DNA from: Acidobacteriota bacterium
GTDB lineage: Bacteria; Acidobacteriota; Aminicenantia; UBA2199
Assembly (NCBI GenBank): GCA_021817755.1
Contig: JAKAGC010000106.1
Span: forward strand, 1-9,268
DNA: 9,268 bases
Direction of reading: 5' to 3'
Both the position numbers and the translations under genes were made by a program. Positions 1 to 5,548 of the stretch are shown here, piece after piece. The notes beneath the pieces are model-generated. The model was not told the origin of the DNA. It made no database searches and saw nothing but the letters and a program-made list of their open reading frames with translations. The number at the start of each line of letters is the position of its first letter. The first letter of the stretch is position 1.

Positions 1-817
1 TTCCAGCAGCCGAATCCAGTGTTAAATCCCCAGTAGGAGGTGCACCCAAAGTTACCTGGATATCTCCCGATGCATTTCTAAAATAACTGTTTCCAGTGAT
101 TTTAGTATCCGTTGCCCATATCTCTCCCGATGCTGTTTTAATCTCAAATGAACCCTGGCAACTTTTTAACCGGAAATTTCCATTCGGCATACGGGCAGAA
201 ACCTTCCCGTTTAAGTTTTCAGCTTCAATAACTCCTTGAAGTGTTTTTATACCAATTATTCCGGAAATATTTTTTATAATCAGTTTTCCGTTGCCAACAA
301 AGAAATTCGTTTTTCCTGTAATATTTTCCGCATCTATATTTCCACTTACTGCATTTAATTCTGTCACTCCATCCATTTCGTTTGCAATTATTTTTCCCGA
401 AATTGTACGAATATCTGTCTTTTTCTTCATTCCCGATACGGAAATATCTCCTGTTACTGTTGATATAAATATTATGGTATTCTCAGGAGCCTGGATTATC
501 CAAGATGATTTCGATAACATTGAGATAAAATTTTTTTCATTTAGTCGTAATTCTTCATCAGTTCCTGAAAATATCGGTTCATTTGCCTTTCCCTTCGATG
601 ATGACAAATATTGAACTTCGATTGTCTCACCCGTATTTTTTTTTATTGTGCATTCCCCTGCCACGGTTTCCAGGAAAATTTTTGATTTTCCTGAAAAGGA
701 TTTTTTTATCTCTATTTTTGCGCTTCCGTGAGTTTCATCACCGTATATTTCATATATACCATACATTCCACATAAACATACCCACAATATAACCCATAAG
801 ATAATCCATTTTTTCAT
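1..817 (-). CDS. DUF4097-family beta-repeat protein, 3' end outside window
   Basis: I translated this reading frame from an ATG at 817-815 down to position 1. It is open for 272 residues, and its C-terminus lies beyond the window. The start has the purine-rich site AGGGAG and lies 1 base past the stop of the upstream gene, so translation is probably coupled. Residues 4-20 are hydrophobic (WIILWVILWVCLCGMYG), suggesting a signal peptide or anchor; a clear lipobox is not present. From about residue 117 the protein is a run of short repeats built on SG or TG followed by N/D/K-I (VTGDISVSG, VSGNIDAEN, ASGEIWATD, ASGDIQVTLG). That is the pattern of DUF4097 proteins, which are predicted beta-solenoid or 'adhesin-like' domains. 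No enzymatic function is known for the family. The role here is unknown, probably at the cell envelope together with its paralogue. The family call is strong; the cell location is inference. Confidence 0.85.
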   Translation of the reverse strand, partial: MKKWIILWVILWVCLCGMYGIYEIYGDETHGSAKIEIKKSFSGKSKIFLETVAGECTIKKNTGETIEVQYLSSSKGKANEPIFSGTDEELRLNEKNFISMLSKSSWIIQAPENTIIFISTVTGDISVSGMKKKTDIRTISGKIIANEMDGVTELNAVSGNIDAENITGKTNFFVGNGKLIIKNISGIIGIKTLQGVIEAENLNGKVSARMPNGNFRLKSCQGSFEIKTASGEIWATDTKITGNSYFRNASGDIQVTLGAPPTGDLTLDSAAG

Positions 818-818
818 T

Positions 819-1943
819 TTATTTCTCCCTGATAGAAATATCTCCCCGTTTGATTATAATTGTTATTTTATAAAATCCCTTTCCTGTTTTATATCTTCGG
901 AGAGTTGTTTCCTGTTTATTATTACCTTTTTTCCCAGACTTGATAAGTTCTCCTCCCCAATTGAAGGGAGTTGAAATCTTGTATTTATGCGTCAAATTCA
1001 CCGGGTAAATCAATTCAAGTTCCATATTTTTTGTAAACTGTACCGGTATAGTCAGGTTAATATCACCGGTAGAAGAAGTAAGCCTTGTGTGGTAGTGTTT
1101 AATTCCTCCATCTCCCGTAATATTGACATGTAGGTCTCCATTTATTGTTACCCCGTTGACTTCCCCATTAACGTTTTCCAGCAGGATATCTCCATTAGTG
1201 GTAGATGCTTCTACAAATGATGATGCGGATTTGATATGGATTTCACCATCTACAGTCGATACTTTTGCACCATTCGGCGCTTCTCCTATATCGATATTTC
1301 CACCTAATGTTTTCATATTGACGATACGTTTGTCTTTTTCTCCATCTCCTCCATTTACATTTTTATAAATAACATTTCCTGTTAACGAAGTCGCTTTAAC
1401 ATCACCTTTCACGTTTTCCAGGAGGAAACGTCCTGATAAGGAATCCACATGTCCCTCCAGTTGAGAATCCGCTATTAATATGTCACCCCCTAACGTTTTG
1501 AATTGAATTGTTCCCATCAGACGGATAAATTTTAAATTTCCTCCTGTCGTTTTGCCTGAAATATTCCCCCGGATTCCCACTATTTCAATATTTCCTCCCA
1601 ATAGCCGGATTCGGATATTATAAAAAGAAGGAATATAAAGTGTGTAATCCATCGCGTCATCAAATCCCGTATCTTGATTAAAACGGTCTTCAATTCGAAT
1701 ACCTTCATCTGTAGTCTCAAGAATTAATTTCTCTTGCTCCGGTTGGGTAGTTAATTTGGCATGATTTTGATCCCATCCGAAGATATGAAGGTTTCCTCCC
1801 GCTTTTAAATCCACTTCCAAGAGTTTTCCACTTGTTGTATCTACGGTTCCGGCTTTCTGAGTTTTCGTTTCTGCCATGATGAATGCAAACGATATCATGA
1901 GAACGAAAGGTAATAAATAATATTTTTTTCTGCCTGGTTTCAT
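819..1943 (-). CDS. Exported DUF4097-family beta-repeat protein
   Basis: A 374-residue protein starting at ATG 1943-1941, with an AGAGG site a few bases upstream. Residues 1-24 look like a signal peptide: basic MKPGRKK, a hydrophobic core, and probable cleavage after FIMA. After a short N-terminal sandwich-like part (about 35-105), residues 110-300 form repeating strands. Glycine-Asp/Asn turns recur every 17-20 residues: LGGNIEIVG, TGGNLKFIR, LGGDILIAD, LTGNVIYKN, LGGNIDIGE, VDGEIHIKS, TNGDILLEN, INGDLHVNI, STGDINLTI. This is the DUF4097 repeat pattern, a predicted right-handed beta-solenoid. No catalytic residues stand out. The C-terminus (about 340-374) is basic. It is the first gene of a two-gene unit with the related protein that follows. 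Function is unknown; a surface or periplasmic structural role is inferred from the signal peptide and fold. Confidence 0.88.
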   Translation of the reverse strand: MKPGRKKYYLLPFVLMISFAFIMAETKTQKAGTVDTTSGKLLEVDLKAGGNLHIFGWDQNHAKLTTQPEQEKLILETTDEGIRIEDRFNQDTGFDDAMDYTLYIPSFYNIRIRLLGGNIEIVGIRGNISGKTTGGNLKFIRLMGTIQFKTLGGDILIADSQLEGHVDSLSGRFLLENVKGDVKATSLTGNVIYKNVNGGDGEKDKRIVNMKTLGGNIDIGEAPNGAKVSTVDGEIHIKSASSFVEASTTNGDILLENVNGEVNGVTINGDLHVNITGDGGIKHYHTRLTSSTGDINLTIPVQFTKNMELELIYPVNLTHKYKISTPFNWGGELIKSGKKGNNKQETTLRRYKTGKGFYKITIIIKRGDISIREK

Positions 1944-1994
1944 TTTAAACCTCTGTATGCAGTCACATGGAAACCAATTGTGTTAGAATTACTA

Positions 1995-2023
1995 ATTTCA
2001 CTACGCATAATATAATAATACAA
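1995..2023 (-). promoter_or_regulatory. Weak candidate promoter for the DUF4097 pair
   Basis: On the minus strand, TTGTAT (2023-2018) is followed after 17 bases by TGAAAT (2000-1995), about 50 bases before the ATG at 1943. Both boxes match the sigma-70 consensus only partly. The spacing and position are what support it, because the same 17-base spacer is seen at three better promoters in this window. The region is AT-rich, so a chance match is possible. Confidence 0.3.
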
Positions 2024-2038
2024 CACACAATTTTTTTC

Positions 2039-2060
2039 GTCCGAAATTGTAATTTAGGAC
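2039..2060. repeat. Small imperfect hairpin upstream of the DUF4097 pair
   Basis: GTCC (2039-2042) pairs with GGAC (2057-2060), and AAATT pairs with AATTT inside, with one G/A mismatch. Read on the plus strand it is followed directly by six T and then six A. That resembles an intrinsic terminator on the plus strand, yet no plus-strand gene lies upstream. It could also act as a binding site next to the candidate promoter. The function is not determinable from the sequence. Confidence 0.3.
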
Positions 2061-2105
2061 TTTTTTAAAAAAGACGCTATCAGGAAAAATATAGGAGAAA
2101 CAGAC

Positions 2106-2140
2106 CCGGTATCTCAGTTATATTTCAATAGAGACACCGG
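2106..2140 (-). terminator. Hairpin after the lemA-TPM-TPM operon
   Basis: CCGGTATCTC (2106-2115) and GAGACACCGG (2131-2140) form a 10-bp stem with a 15-base loop. In RNA from the minus strand the one mismatch becomes a G-U wobble, so the stem is complete on the strand that carries the genes. It lies about 38 bases past the stop codon at 2178. Only a loose T-rich stretch follows rather than a clean U-run, so it may be a weak terminator or a 3'-end stabiliser. Confidence 0.5.
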
Positions 2141-2177
2141 ATCAGATAGTATATTAACAAATTTTAAGGAGTATACG

Positions 2178-2969
2178 TTACCAGCCGCCGGAAGAACCAC
2201 CGCCGCCGAAGCTACCGCCGCCACCGCTAAAACCGCCGCCACCGCCGCCGAAACCTCCTCCCCTGTGGGAGTGGCTTCCACCGGACATCATGCTTCCTAA
2301 GATTATAGCGGTTGCCACGCTGCCGCCGCCACCGCCACCGCTTCGGGTTGAATTTTTGAAAATACTTAACCCGAATATAAGCAAGAATACGATTAAGCCC
2401 ATTGATATATGAGGCCCACGAGTTTTCTTCTGCTCTTTTTTAAATTTTGCAAGTTCTTCCGGGGAAATATCGTAATCTTTGGAAATTATTCCTGTAATTG
2501 CCTGGAGACCACTATGAAGTCCGTTAAAGTATTTTCCTTTTTCAAATTCAGGTACGATTAATTTCCTGATTATATAGCCCGATTTTACATCGGTTAGTAA
2601 CGGTTCTAATCCGTATCCCACTTCGATGCGAATTTTCTTTTCAGCCATTGCTACCAGAACAAGAACTCCATTATCCAGGTTTTTCTGTCCTAATTTTGCT
2701 TTTTCTGCTGTGCGCAGTGAATATTCTTCCAGAGGTATCCCTTCCAGGCTTTCCACAACTACCAAAACTACCTGGCATGAGGTTTTATCTTCTGTTGCTT
2801 TTAAAATGCTTGTAAGGTATTCTTTTTCCGAAGGCTTAAAAACACCCACATAATCATTGACTCGTTCTTTTATTTCCGGGTATTCTACTGCAAATGTAGT
2901 AATCGAAAAGATGCCTACCAGAAACGCAAATATCATATATTTTAAAAATAATCGTGTAGTTTGTTTCAT
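2178..2969 (-). CDS. TPM-domain (YgcG-type) exported membrane protein with Gly-rich tail
   Basis: A 263-residue protein. Residues 1-27 form a signal peptide ending TTFA. Residues about 33-162 are a TPM domain (PF04536 type), with the family-typical stretches YVGVF, LDNGVLVLVA, KIRIEVGYGLE and LTD. A membrane helix spans about 189-204 (SMGLIVFLLIFGLSIF). The tail, 211-263, is almost all Gly and Ser with Phe, His and a terminal GGW, as in other YgcG-like proteins. The domain thus faces the periplasm or outside and is held by one helix. TPM domains have been linked to phosphatase activity and photosystem repair in plants; the bacterial role is poorly known. The GAGGTAA site lies inside the end of the upstream TPM gene, 3 bases away, so the two are co-translated. 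The Gly codons create a short GC-rich island at about 2180-2340. Confidence 0.9.
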   Translation of the reverse strand: MKQTTRLFLKYMIFAFLVGIFSITTFAVEYPEIKERVNDYVGVFKPSEKEYLTSILKATEDKTSCQVVLVVVESLEGIPLEEYSLRTAEKAKLGQKNLDNGVLVLVAMAEKKIRIEVGYGLEPLLTDVKSGYIIRKLIVPEFEKGKYFNGLHSGLQAITGIISKDYDISPEELAKFKKEQKKTRGPHISMGLIVFLLIFGLSIFKNSTRSGGGGGGSVATAIILGSMMSGGSHSHRGGGFGGGGGGFSGGGGSFGGGGSSGGW

Positions 2970-2972
2970 CGA

Positions 2973-3647
2973 TTACCTCGCCAGGATATGGAGATCGTCT
3001 TTCAATTCATTGACGTCATCCGGTTGAATAGGGTAGTGTTCGGCAAGCAGTACTCCGCATTCATGGATTGCTTCAGTGATATGTTCTGTTAATTTGCCTG
3101 TGCGCATTCCGTCGATGATAACGGAAACAATGTATTCCCATTTTTCCGGTGGAATTTTATCGTAGATTCCTTTATCTGCTAGTAGTTCAACTCGTCGTTC
3201 CAGGAATGAAATAAATATCAGTATTCCTGTTCTGTCGCGAGTATTGCAAACCCCAGCCTCGATAAAATGGCGAACCGCCCGTTCATTTACTTTTCGAGCC
3301 ATTACCTTTTTGGGAATAATTAGCCTGTCCAGCCAGGGCATATTCGCTGCAAGGTAAGCAAATGCCATTACCACAAAAATTGTAAACCCGTAAAACATTA
3401 CTATGTATGACGCCGAGTATCCCCAGAAAATCTCTTGCATTCGCAGTTCGATCGGGTGTACAAAAAACATCAGAACCATAAAATAGATAAAACCGGTAAA
3501 AAAAGCGAAAGTCATTTCATAGGATGCATAGCTGTCGCATTGGCGGATAAATGCCGTTGCGATTTCTCCCGATGTTTTGCTTTCCGCTTCTTTAACAGCC
3601 TTTTTTATCCGGTCCAATTCGTTGCTGTTAAAAAAAATTTTTGACAT
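2973..3647 (-). CDS. TPM-domain membrane protein with two internal helices
   Basis: A 224-residue protein without a signal peptide. Residues 1-38 begin a TPM-like fold (LDRIKKAVKEAESKTSGEIA). Two membrane helices follow at about 43-63 and 80-102. Residues 115-205 finish the domain, with the family stretch ERAVRHFIEAGVCNTRDRTG followed by ILIFISFLERRVELLADKGI. Here the helices are inserted in the domain, unlike the neighbouring YgcG-type protein, which has a C-terminal anchor. It starts at ATG 3647 with the ribosome site AGGAAG, 23 bases after the lemA stop. lemA followed by a membrane TPM protein and a Gly-rich TPM protein is a recurring arrangement in many bacteria, so the three products likely act together at the membrane. 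The biochemical activity is unknown. Confidence 0.85.
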   Translation of the reverse strand: MSKIFFNSNELDRIKKAVKEAESKTSGEIATAFIRQCDSYASYEMTFAFFTGFIYFMVLMFFVHPIELRMQEIFWGYSASYIVMFYGFTIFVVMAFAYLAANMPWLDRLIIPKKVMARKVNERAVRHFIEAGVCNTRDRTGILIFISFLERRVELLADKGIYDKIPPEKWEYIVSVIIDGMRTGKLTEHITEAIHECGVLLAEHYPIQPDDVNELKDDLHILAR

Positions 3648-3670
3648 CGTTTCTTCCTATTGTCTTAAGG

Positions 3671-4282
3671 TTAAAATTTCACTTTCGGTGCTTGACTTGC
3701 GCCTTCTTGGGCTTTGAAGTATGGTTTTTCTTTGAATCCGAAAATATTGGCAATAATGACTCTTGGGAATTGTTTGATATAAGTATTAAATTCCTGTGCT
3801 GCTTCGTTAAAACGTTGGCGTTCTACCGTGATGCGGTTTTCCGTTCCTTCCAATTGGTCTTGAAGAGCCAAAAAGTTCTGGTTTGCTTTCAAGTCCGGGT
3901 ATTTTTCAACTACTACCATTAACCGTTGGAGAGCACTACTTAAACCGTTTTGGGCTTGTTGGAATTGCTGAAACATTTCCGGGTTATTCAGGGCTTGTCC
4001 CTGGATATTAATAACTCCACCCACTTTGGCACGTGCTTCTGTAACCAATTGGAATGTCTCTTTTTCATGTGCGGCATAACCTTTAACAGTTTCAACAAGG
4101 TTCGGGATCAGGTCGAATCGTCGTTGATAAACATTTTCCACCTGGCTCCATTTTGCTTTTACACCTTCATCCTTCGATACCATTTTATTGTAAGAGCCGA
4201 TACCTGTAAAGACCATAATTAAAGCAATAATAATAAAGATTCCCAAAACAACTCCACATCCGATAAACCATTTATTTTTCAT
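3671..4282 (-). CDS. lemA: LemA family membrane-anchored coiled-coil protein
   Basis: A 203-residue protein with one N-terminal membrane helix (about 5-27), followed by an alpha-helical domain. Family hallmarks are YNKMVSKDEGVKAKWSQVEN from residue 31, then YQRRFDLIPNLVETVKGYA (52-70), HEKE (72-75), YPDLKANQNFLALQDQLEGT (128-147), and ENRI...ER..FNE. The C-terminus has FPRVIIANIFGFKEKPYF. All are standard LemA (PF04011) signatures, and the length is typical. The protein is thought to be anchored in the inner membrane with its helical domain outside the cytoplasm; its molecular function is not settled. It has a clear GGAGGAAA ribosome site and a strong promoter upstream, and it heads the operon with the two TPM genes. 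Confidence 0.95.
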   Translation of the reverse strand: MKNKWFIGCGVVLGIFIIIALIMVFTGIGSYNKMVSKDEGVKAKWSQVENVYQRRFDLIPNLVETVKGYAAHEKETFQLVTEARAKVGGVINIQGQALNNPEMFQQFQQAQNGLSSALQRLMVVVEKYPDLKANQNFLALQDQLEGTENRITVERQRFNEAAQEFNTYIKQFPRVIIANIFGFKEKPYFKAQEGASQAPKVKF

Positions 4283-4331
4283 TTCGCGTTTCCTCCATAT
4301 AAAATACTCTGATTATTATATTCATCATTTA

Positions 4332-4360
4332 ATTTTATACGAATAGATTATTCTTGTCAA
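4332..4360 (-). promoter_or_regulatory. Sigma-70-type promoter of the lemA operon
   Basis: On the minus strand, TTGACA (4360-4355) is followed after exactly 17 bases by TAAAAT (4337-4332). The -35 box is a perfect match and the -10 box has five of six consensus bases. It lies about 50 bases before the lemA start at 4282, giving a short untranslated leader. Confidence 0.72.
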
Positions 4361-4383
4361 ATTGAGAATCTTGATACTATAAT
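4354..4383 (+). promoter_or_regulatory. Candidate divergent promoter sharing its -35 with the lemA promoter
   Basis: On the plus strand, TTGTCA (4354-4359) is followed after 18 bases by a perfect TATAAT (4378-4383). The -35 box lies within TTGTCAA, which reads TTGACAA on the other strand and supplies the lemA -35. A transcript from here would run about 260 bases before the first RiPP precursor, which also has a closer promoter. It may be a second start or a chance match in AT-rich DNA. Confidence 0.4.
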
Positions 4384-4554
4384 GATTAGCTCTTGTTATA
4401 TTATTATTTATTTTAGTGTGAATTTTATATTACCTTTCTGGTATGCTTAATTACTAACTCTAAAATTAATTCAAACTTTCATTTTGCAGCTATAACTGGA
4501 GATAGCCAATTGAAGTAATGTTTTCTGATAAAATAATTTCCAACCTCATTAAAT
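4384..4554. other. AT-rich intergenic stretch, no gene seen
   Basis: This lies between the divergent lemA promoter and the RiPP promoter, within a gene-free interval that runs from 4283 to 4649. It is rich in A and T, with no ORF that has a ribosome binding site and no strong inverted repeat. I see nothing else to annotate. Confidence 0.5.
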
Positions 4555-4583
4555 TTGACATTTAAAACGCAATGGAATAAAAT
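4555..4583 (+). promoter_or_regulatory. Sigma-70-type promoter of the RiPP precursor genes
   Basis: TTGACA (4555-4560), a 17-base spacer, then TAAAAT (4578-4583). These are the same two hexamers and spacing as the lemA promoter. Transcription would start near 4590, leaving about 60 untranslated bases before the precursor ATG at 4650. Confidence 0.7.
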
Positions 4584-4602
4584 AATATAACCAAATAAAT
4601 CA

Positions 4603-4620
4603 TGGGGATTCGAATCCCTG
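4603..4620 (+). promoter_or_regulatory. Palindromic hairpin in the 5' untranslated leader of precursor 1
   Basis: GGGAT (4605-4609) and ATCCC (4614-4618) pair around a TCGA loop, extended by two G-U wobbles to give 7 bp. It sits between the predicted transcription start and the ribosome site at 4635-4640. It leaves the ribosome site free, so mRNA stabilisation or protein binding is more likely than occlusion. Confidence 0.4.
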
Positions 4621-4649
4621 AGATTAAAATAATTAGGAGGATTAATATC

Positions 4650-4844
4650 ATGAAAACAAAAGCTTTATCTAAAAAGTTGGTTCTCAACAAGCAGACCGTA
4701 TCAGCTTTATCTTTTGAAAATTTAAAAAATGTGAAAGGTGGTGCAATTATTACAACCACATTGAACGGTTTAACCATGTGTCCAGTTCTTACATGTGGGA
4801 AAATTTATTGTGAGATGACCCGTTATCCTGATATGTATTGTTAG
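4650..4844 (+). CDS. RiPP precursor peptide 1 (GG-leader, lanthipeptide-like)
   Basis: A 64-residue peptide. I chose ATG 4650 because AGGAGG (4635-4640) lies 9 bases upstream; an in-frame ATG at 4602 has no ribosome site. Residues 1-31 form a leader beginning MKTKALSKKLVLNKQTVSAL and ending NVKGG. This matches the LxLNKxTV...GG leaders of class I lanthipeptide-like and other 'GG' natural-product precursors. The predicted 33-residue core has Cys at 44, 49, 54 and 64 and no Ser. It has Thr at 35-37, 42, 48 and 57, so Thr-derived thioether rings are possible. GG suggests cleavage by a C39-type peptidase. The core (TMCPV, LTCG, TRYPD) is not one I recognise. No LanB/LanC, LanM, radical SAM or transporter gene is in the window, so the modification type is open. 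The precursor call is firm; the class is inference. Confidence 0.85.
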   Translation: MKTKALSKKLVLNKQTVSALSFENLKNVKGGAIITTTLNGLTMCPVLTCGKIYCEMTRYPDMYC

Positions 4845-4890
4845 ATATCAGAGTATTGGTTACATTTCTAAAAATTTAAAGATTACCAAA

Positions 4891-4925
4891 AATAAGGGGG
4901 CGGAAATATTTACTGCCCCCTTATT
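4891..4925 (+). terminator. Strong hairpin between the two RiPP precursor genes
   Basis: AATAAGGGGGC (4891-4901) and GCCCCCTTATT (4915-4925) form a perfect 11-bp stem with a 13-base loop, 46 bases after the stop of precursor 1. The plus-strand tail is UUAUUCAUUU, a weak U-rich run. On the minus strand the tail is UUAUUUUU, which is better. It could be a partial terminator setting the ratio of the two precursors, an mRNA stabiliser, or a bidirectional terminator. Confidence 0.65.
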
Positions 4926-4978
4926 CATTTAAAAAATTAATAGTAATGTAATTTTATATCTTAGGAGGATTTAATATC

Positions 4979-5170
4979 ATGAAAACCAAATCACTGTCTA
5001 AAAAGTTGACACTCAACAAACAAACTGTCTCAGTTTTATCTTTTGAAAATTTACACTCTGCAAAAGGTGGAGTTGTTAAAACATTGGATGGATTTACGAT
5101 GTGCCCGGTTTTTACATGTGGGCAAATTCTGTGTGATTTAACCCGTTATCCTGACATTTATACTTGTTAG
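4979..5170 (+). CDS. RiPP precursor peptide 2 (paralogue of precursor 1)
   Basis: A 63-residue peptide with AGGAGG (4963-4968) 10 bases before the ATG. The leader is residues 1-31 and ends SAKGG; 25 of 31 positions match precursor 1. The 32-residue core has Cys at 42, 47, 52 and 63 and Thr at 35, 40, 46, 55 and 62. Of the last 28 core positions of precursor 1, 20 are identical here, and the changes are mostly conservative (N/D, L/F, K/Q, E/D, M/L). The one length change is an extra Thr before the last Cys (YTC against YC). The DNA from the ribosome site into the leader is also nearly the same, so the pair arose by tandem duplication. No separate strong promoter is visible between the genes; co-transcription through the hairpin at 4891-4925 is likely. 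Confidence 0.85.
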   Translation: MKTKSLSKKLTLNKQTVSVLSFENLHSAKGGVVKTLDGFTMCPVFTCGQILCDLTRYPDIYTC

Positions 5171-5188
5171 TATGACTTAATTTGGGAA

Positions 5189-5227
5189 TTGAGAGTAATT
5201 TAAAAGAAAACTATATATTACTCTCAA
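5189..5227 (+). terminator. Hairpin after RiPP precursor 2
   Basis: TTGAGAGTAAT (5189-5199) and ATTACTCTCAA (5217-5227) form a perfect 11-bp stem with a 17-base loop, 18 bases after the stop codon. No U-run follows, so simple intrinsic termination is uncertain. It may instead protect the 3' end. Confidence 0.5.
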
Positions 5228-5548
5228 ATCGGTGCTTTATCTCCTGGTAAATAGCTATAGACAAACAACTTCGGTATTATTCTGATTTGTTAATCAGTAT
5301 TCATGGAATATAAAAACAGTTTAAAAACTCTTAAGAGAATAATACATCAATTACTACAATCAAAAGGGGTTTTTTCAATAAAAAATTTTCGGGGGTGTCG
5401 GACCCATTTTATAAAAGGGGTCTGATAAGTCTTTTGATAGAAAATTGACAATTCTTAATTTGGGTTTTTGGAGTAACTGGCTTGCACCTAACTTTAGCTT
5501 AAAGTGTCTCTGAGTAAAATGCAAATTGTCATGCTGTAAGTAAAGCAT
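5228..5548. other. Intergenic stretch without a convincing gene
   Basis: This 320-base stretch between the RiPP genes and the restriction operon has no ORF with a ribosome site. It contains a 6-bp hairpin with a 4-base loop (CTGATT 5282-5287 / AATCAG 5292-5297), the palindrome at 5398-5425, and a 9-base direct repeat AAAAGGGGT at 5362-5370 and 5413-5421. An isolated TTGACA at 5445-5450 lacks a fitting -10. An inverted repeat, AAATGC (5517-5522) and GCATTT (5545-5550), touches the -35 of the next promoter and could be an operator. Confidence 0.5.
5398..5425. repeat. REP-like palindrome
   Basis: TCGGACCC (5398-5405) pairs with GGGTCTGA (5418-5425), with one G-U wobble. The 12-base loop is itself nearly palindromic (TTTTATAAAA). 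It is flanked by a G5 run on the left and lies close to a direct repeat of AAAAGGGGT. GC-rich arms on such an AT-rich background resemble repetitive extragenic palindromes or the ends of small non-autonomous elements. Only one copy is in the window, so repetition cannot be shown here. Confidence 0.4.

Noticed and set aside
291..614. Plus-strand ORF of 107 codons opposite the partial DUF4097 gene
   Set aside because: It lies fully antisense to a long frame with clear DUF4097 repeats, has no ribosome site, and its Phe/Ser/Ile-rich product is what the reverse of such repeats yields.
1123..1368. Plus-strand ORF opposite the complete DUF4097 gene
   Set aside because: Antisense to a well-supported gene, no ribosome site and no recognisable domain.
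4603..4620. tRNA T-arm or tRNA-derived attachment site
   Set aside because: GATTCGAATC resembles a T-arm, but the G53-C61 pair does not fit, and no acceptor stem, anticodon arm or CCA is present around it.
4602..4649. Upstream in-frame ATG extending RiPP precursor 1 by 16 residues
   Set aside because: No ribosome site before 4602, the extension is absent from the paralogue, and AGGAGG is placed correctly for ATG 4650.
4562..4777. Minus-strand ORF of 71 codons over RiPP precursor 1
   Set aside because: Antisense to the precursor and its promoter; no ribosome site and no family match that I recognise.
5303..5425. Possible 40-residue ORF (MEYKNSLKTL...)
   Set aside because: No ribosome site, no family resemblance, and its end runs through the palindrome at 5398-5425.
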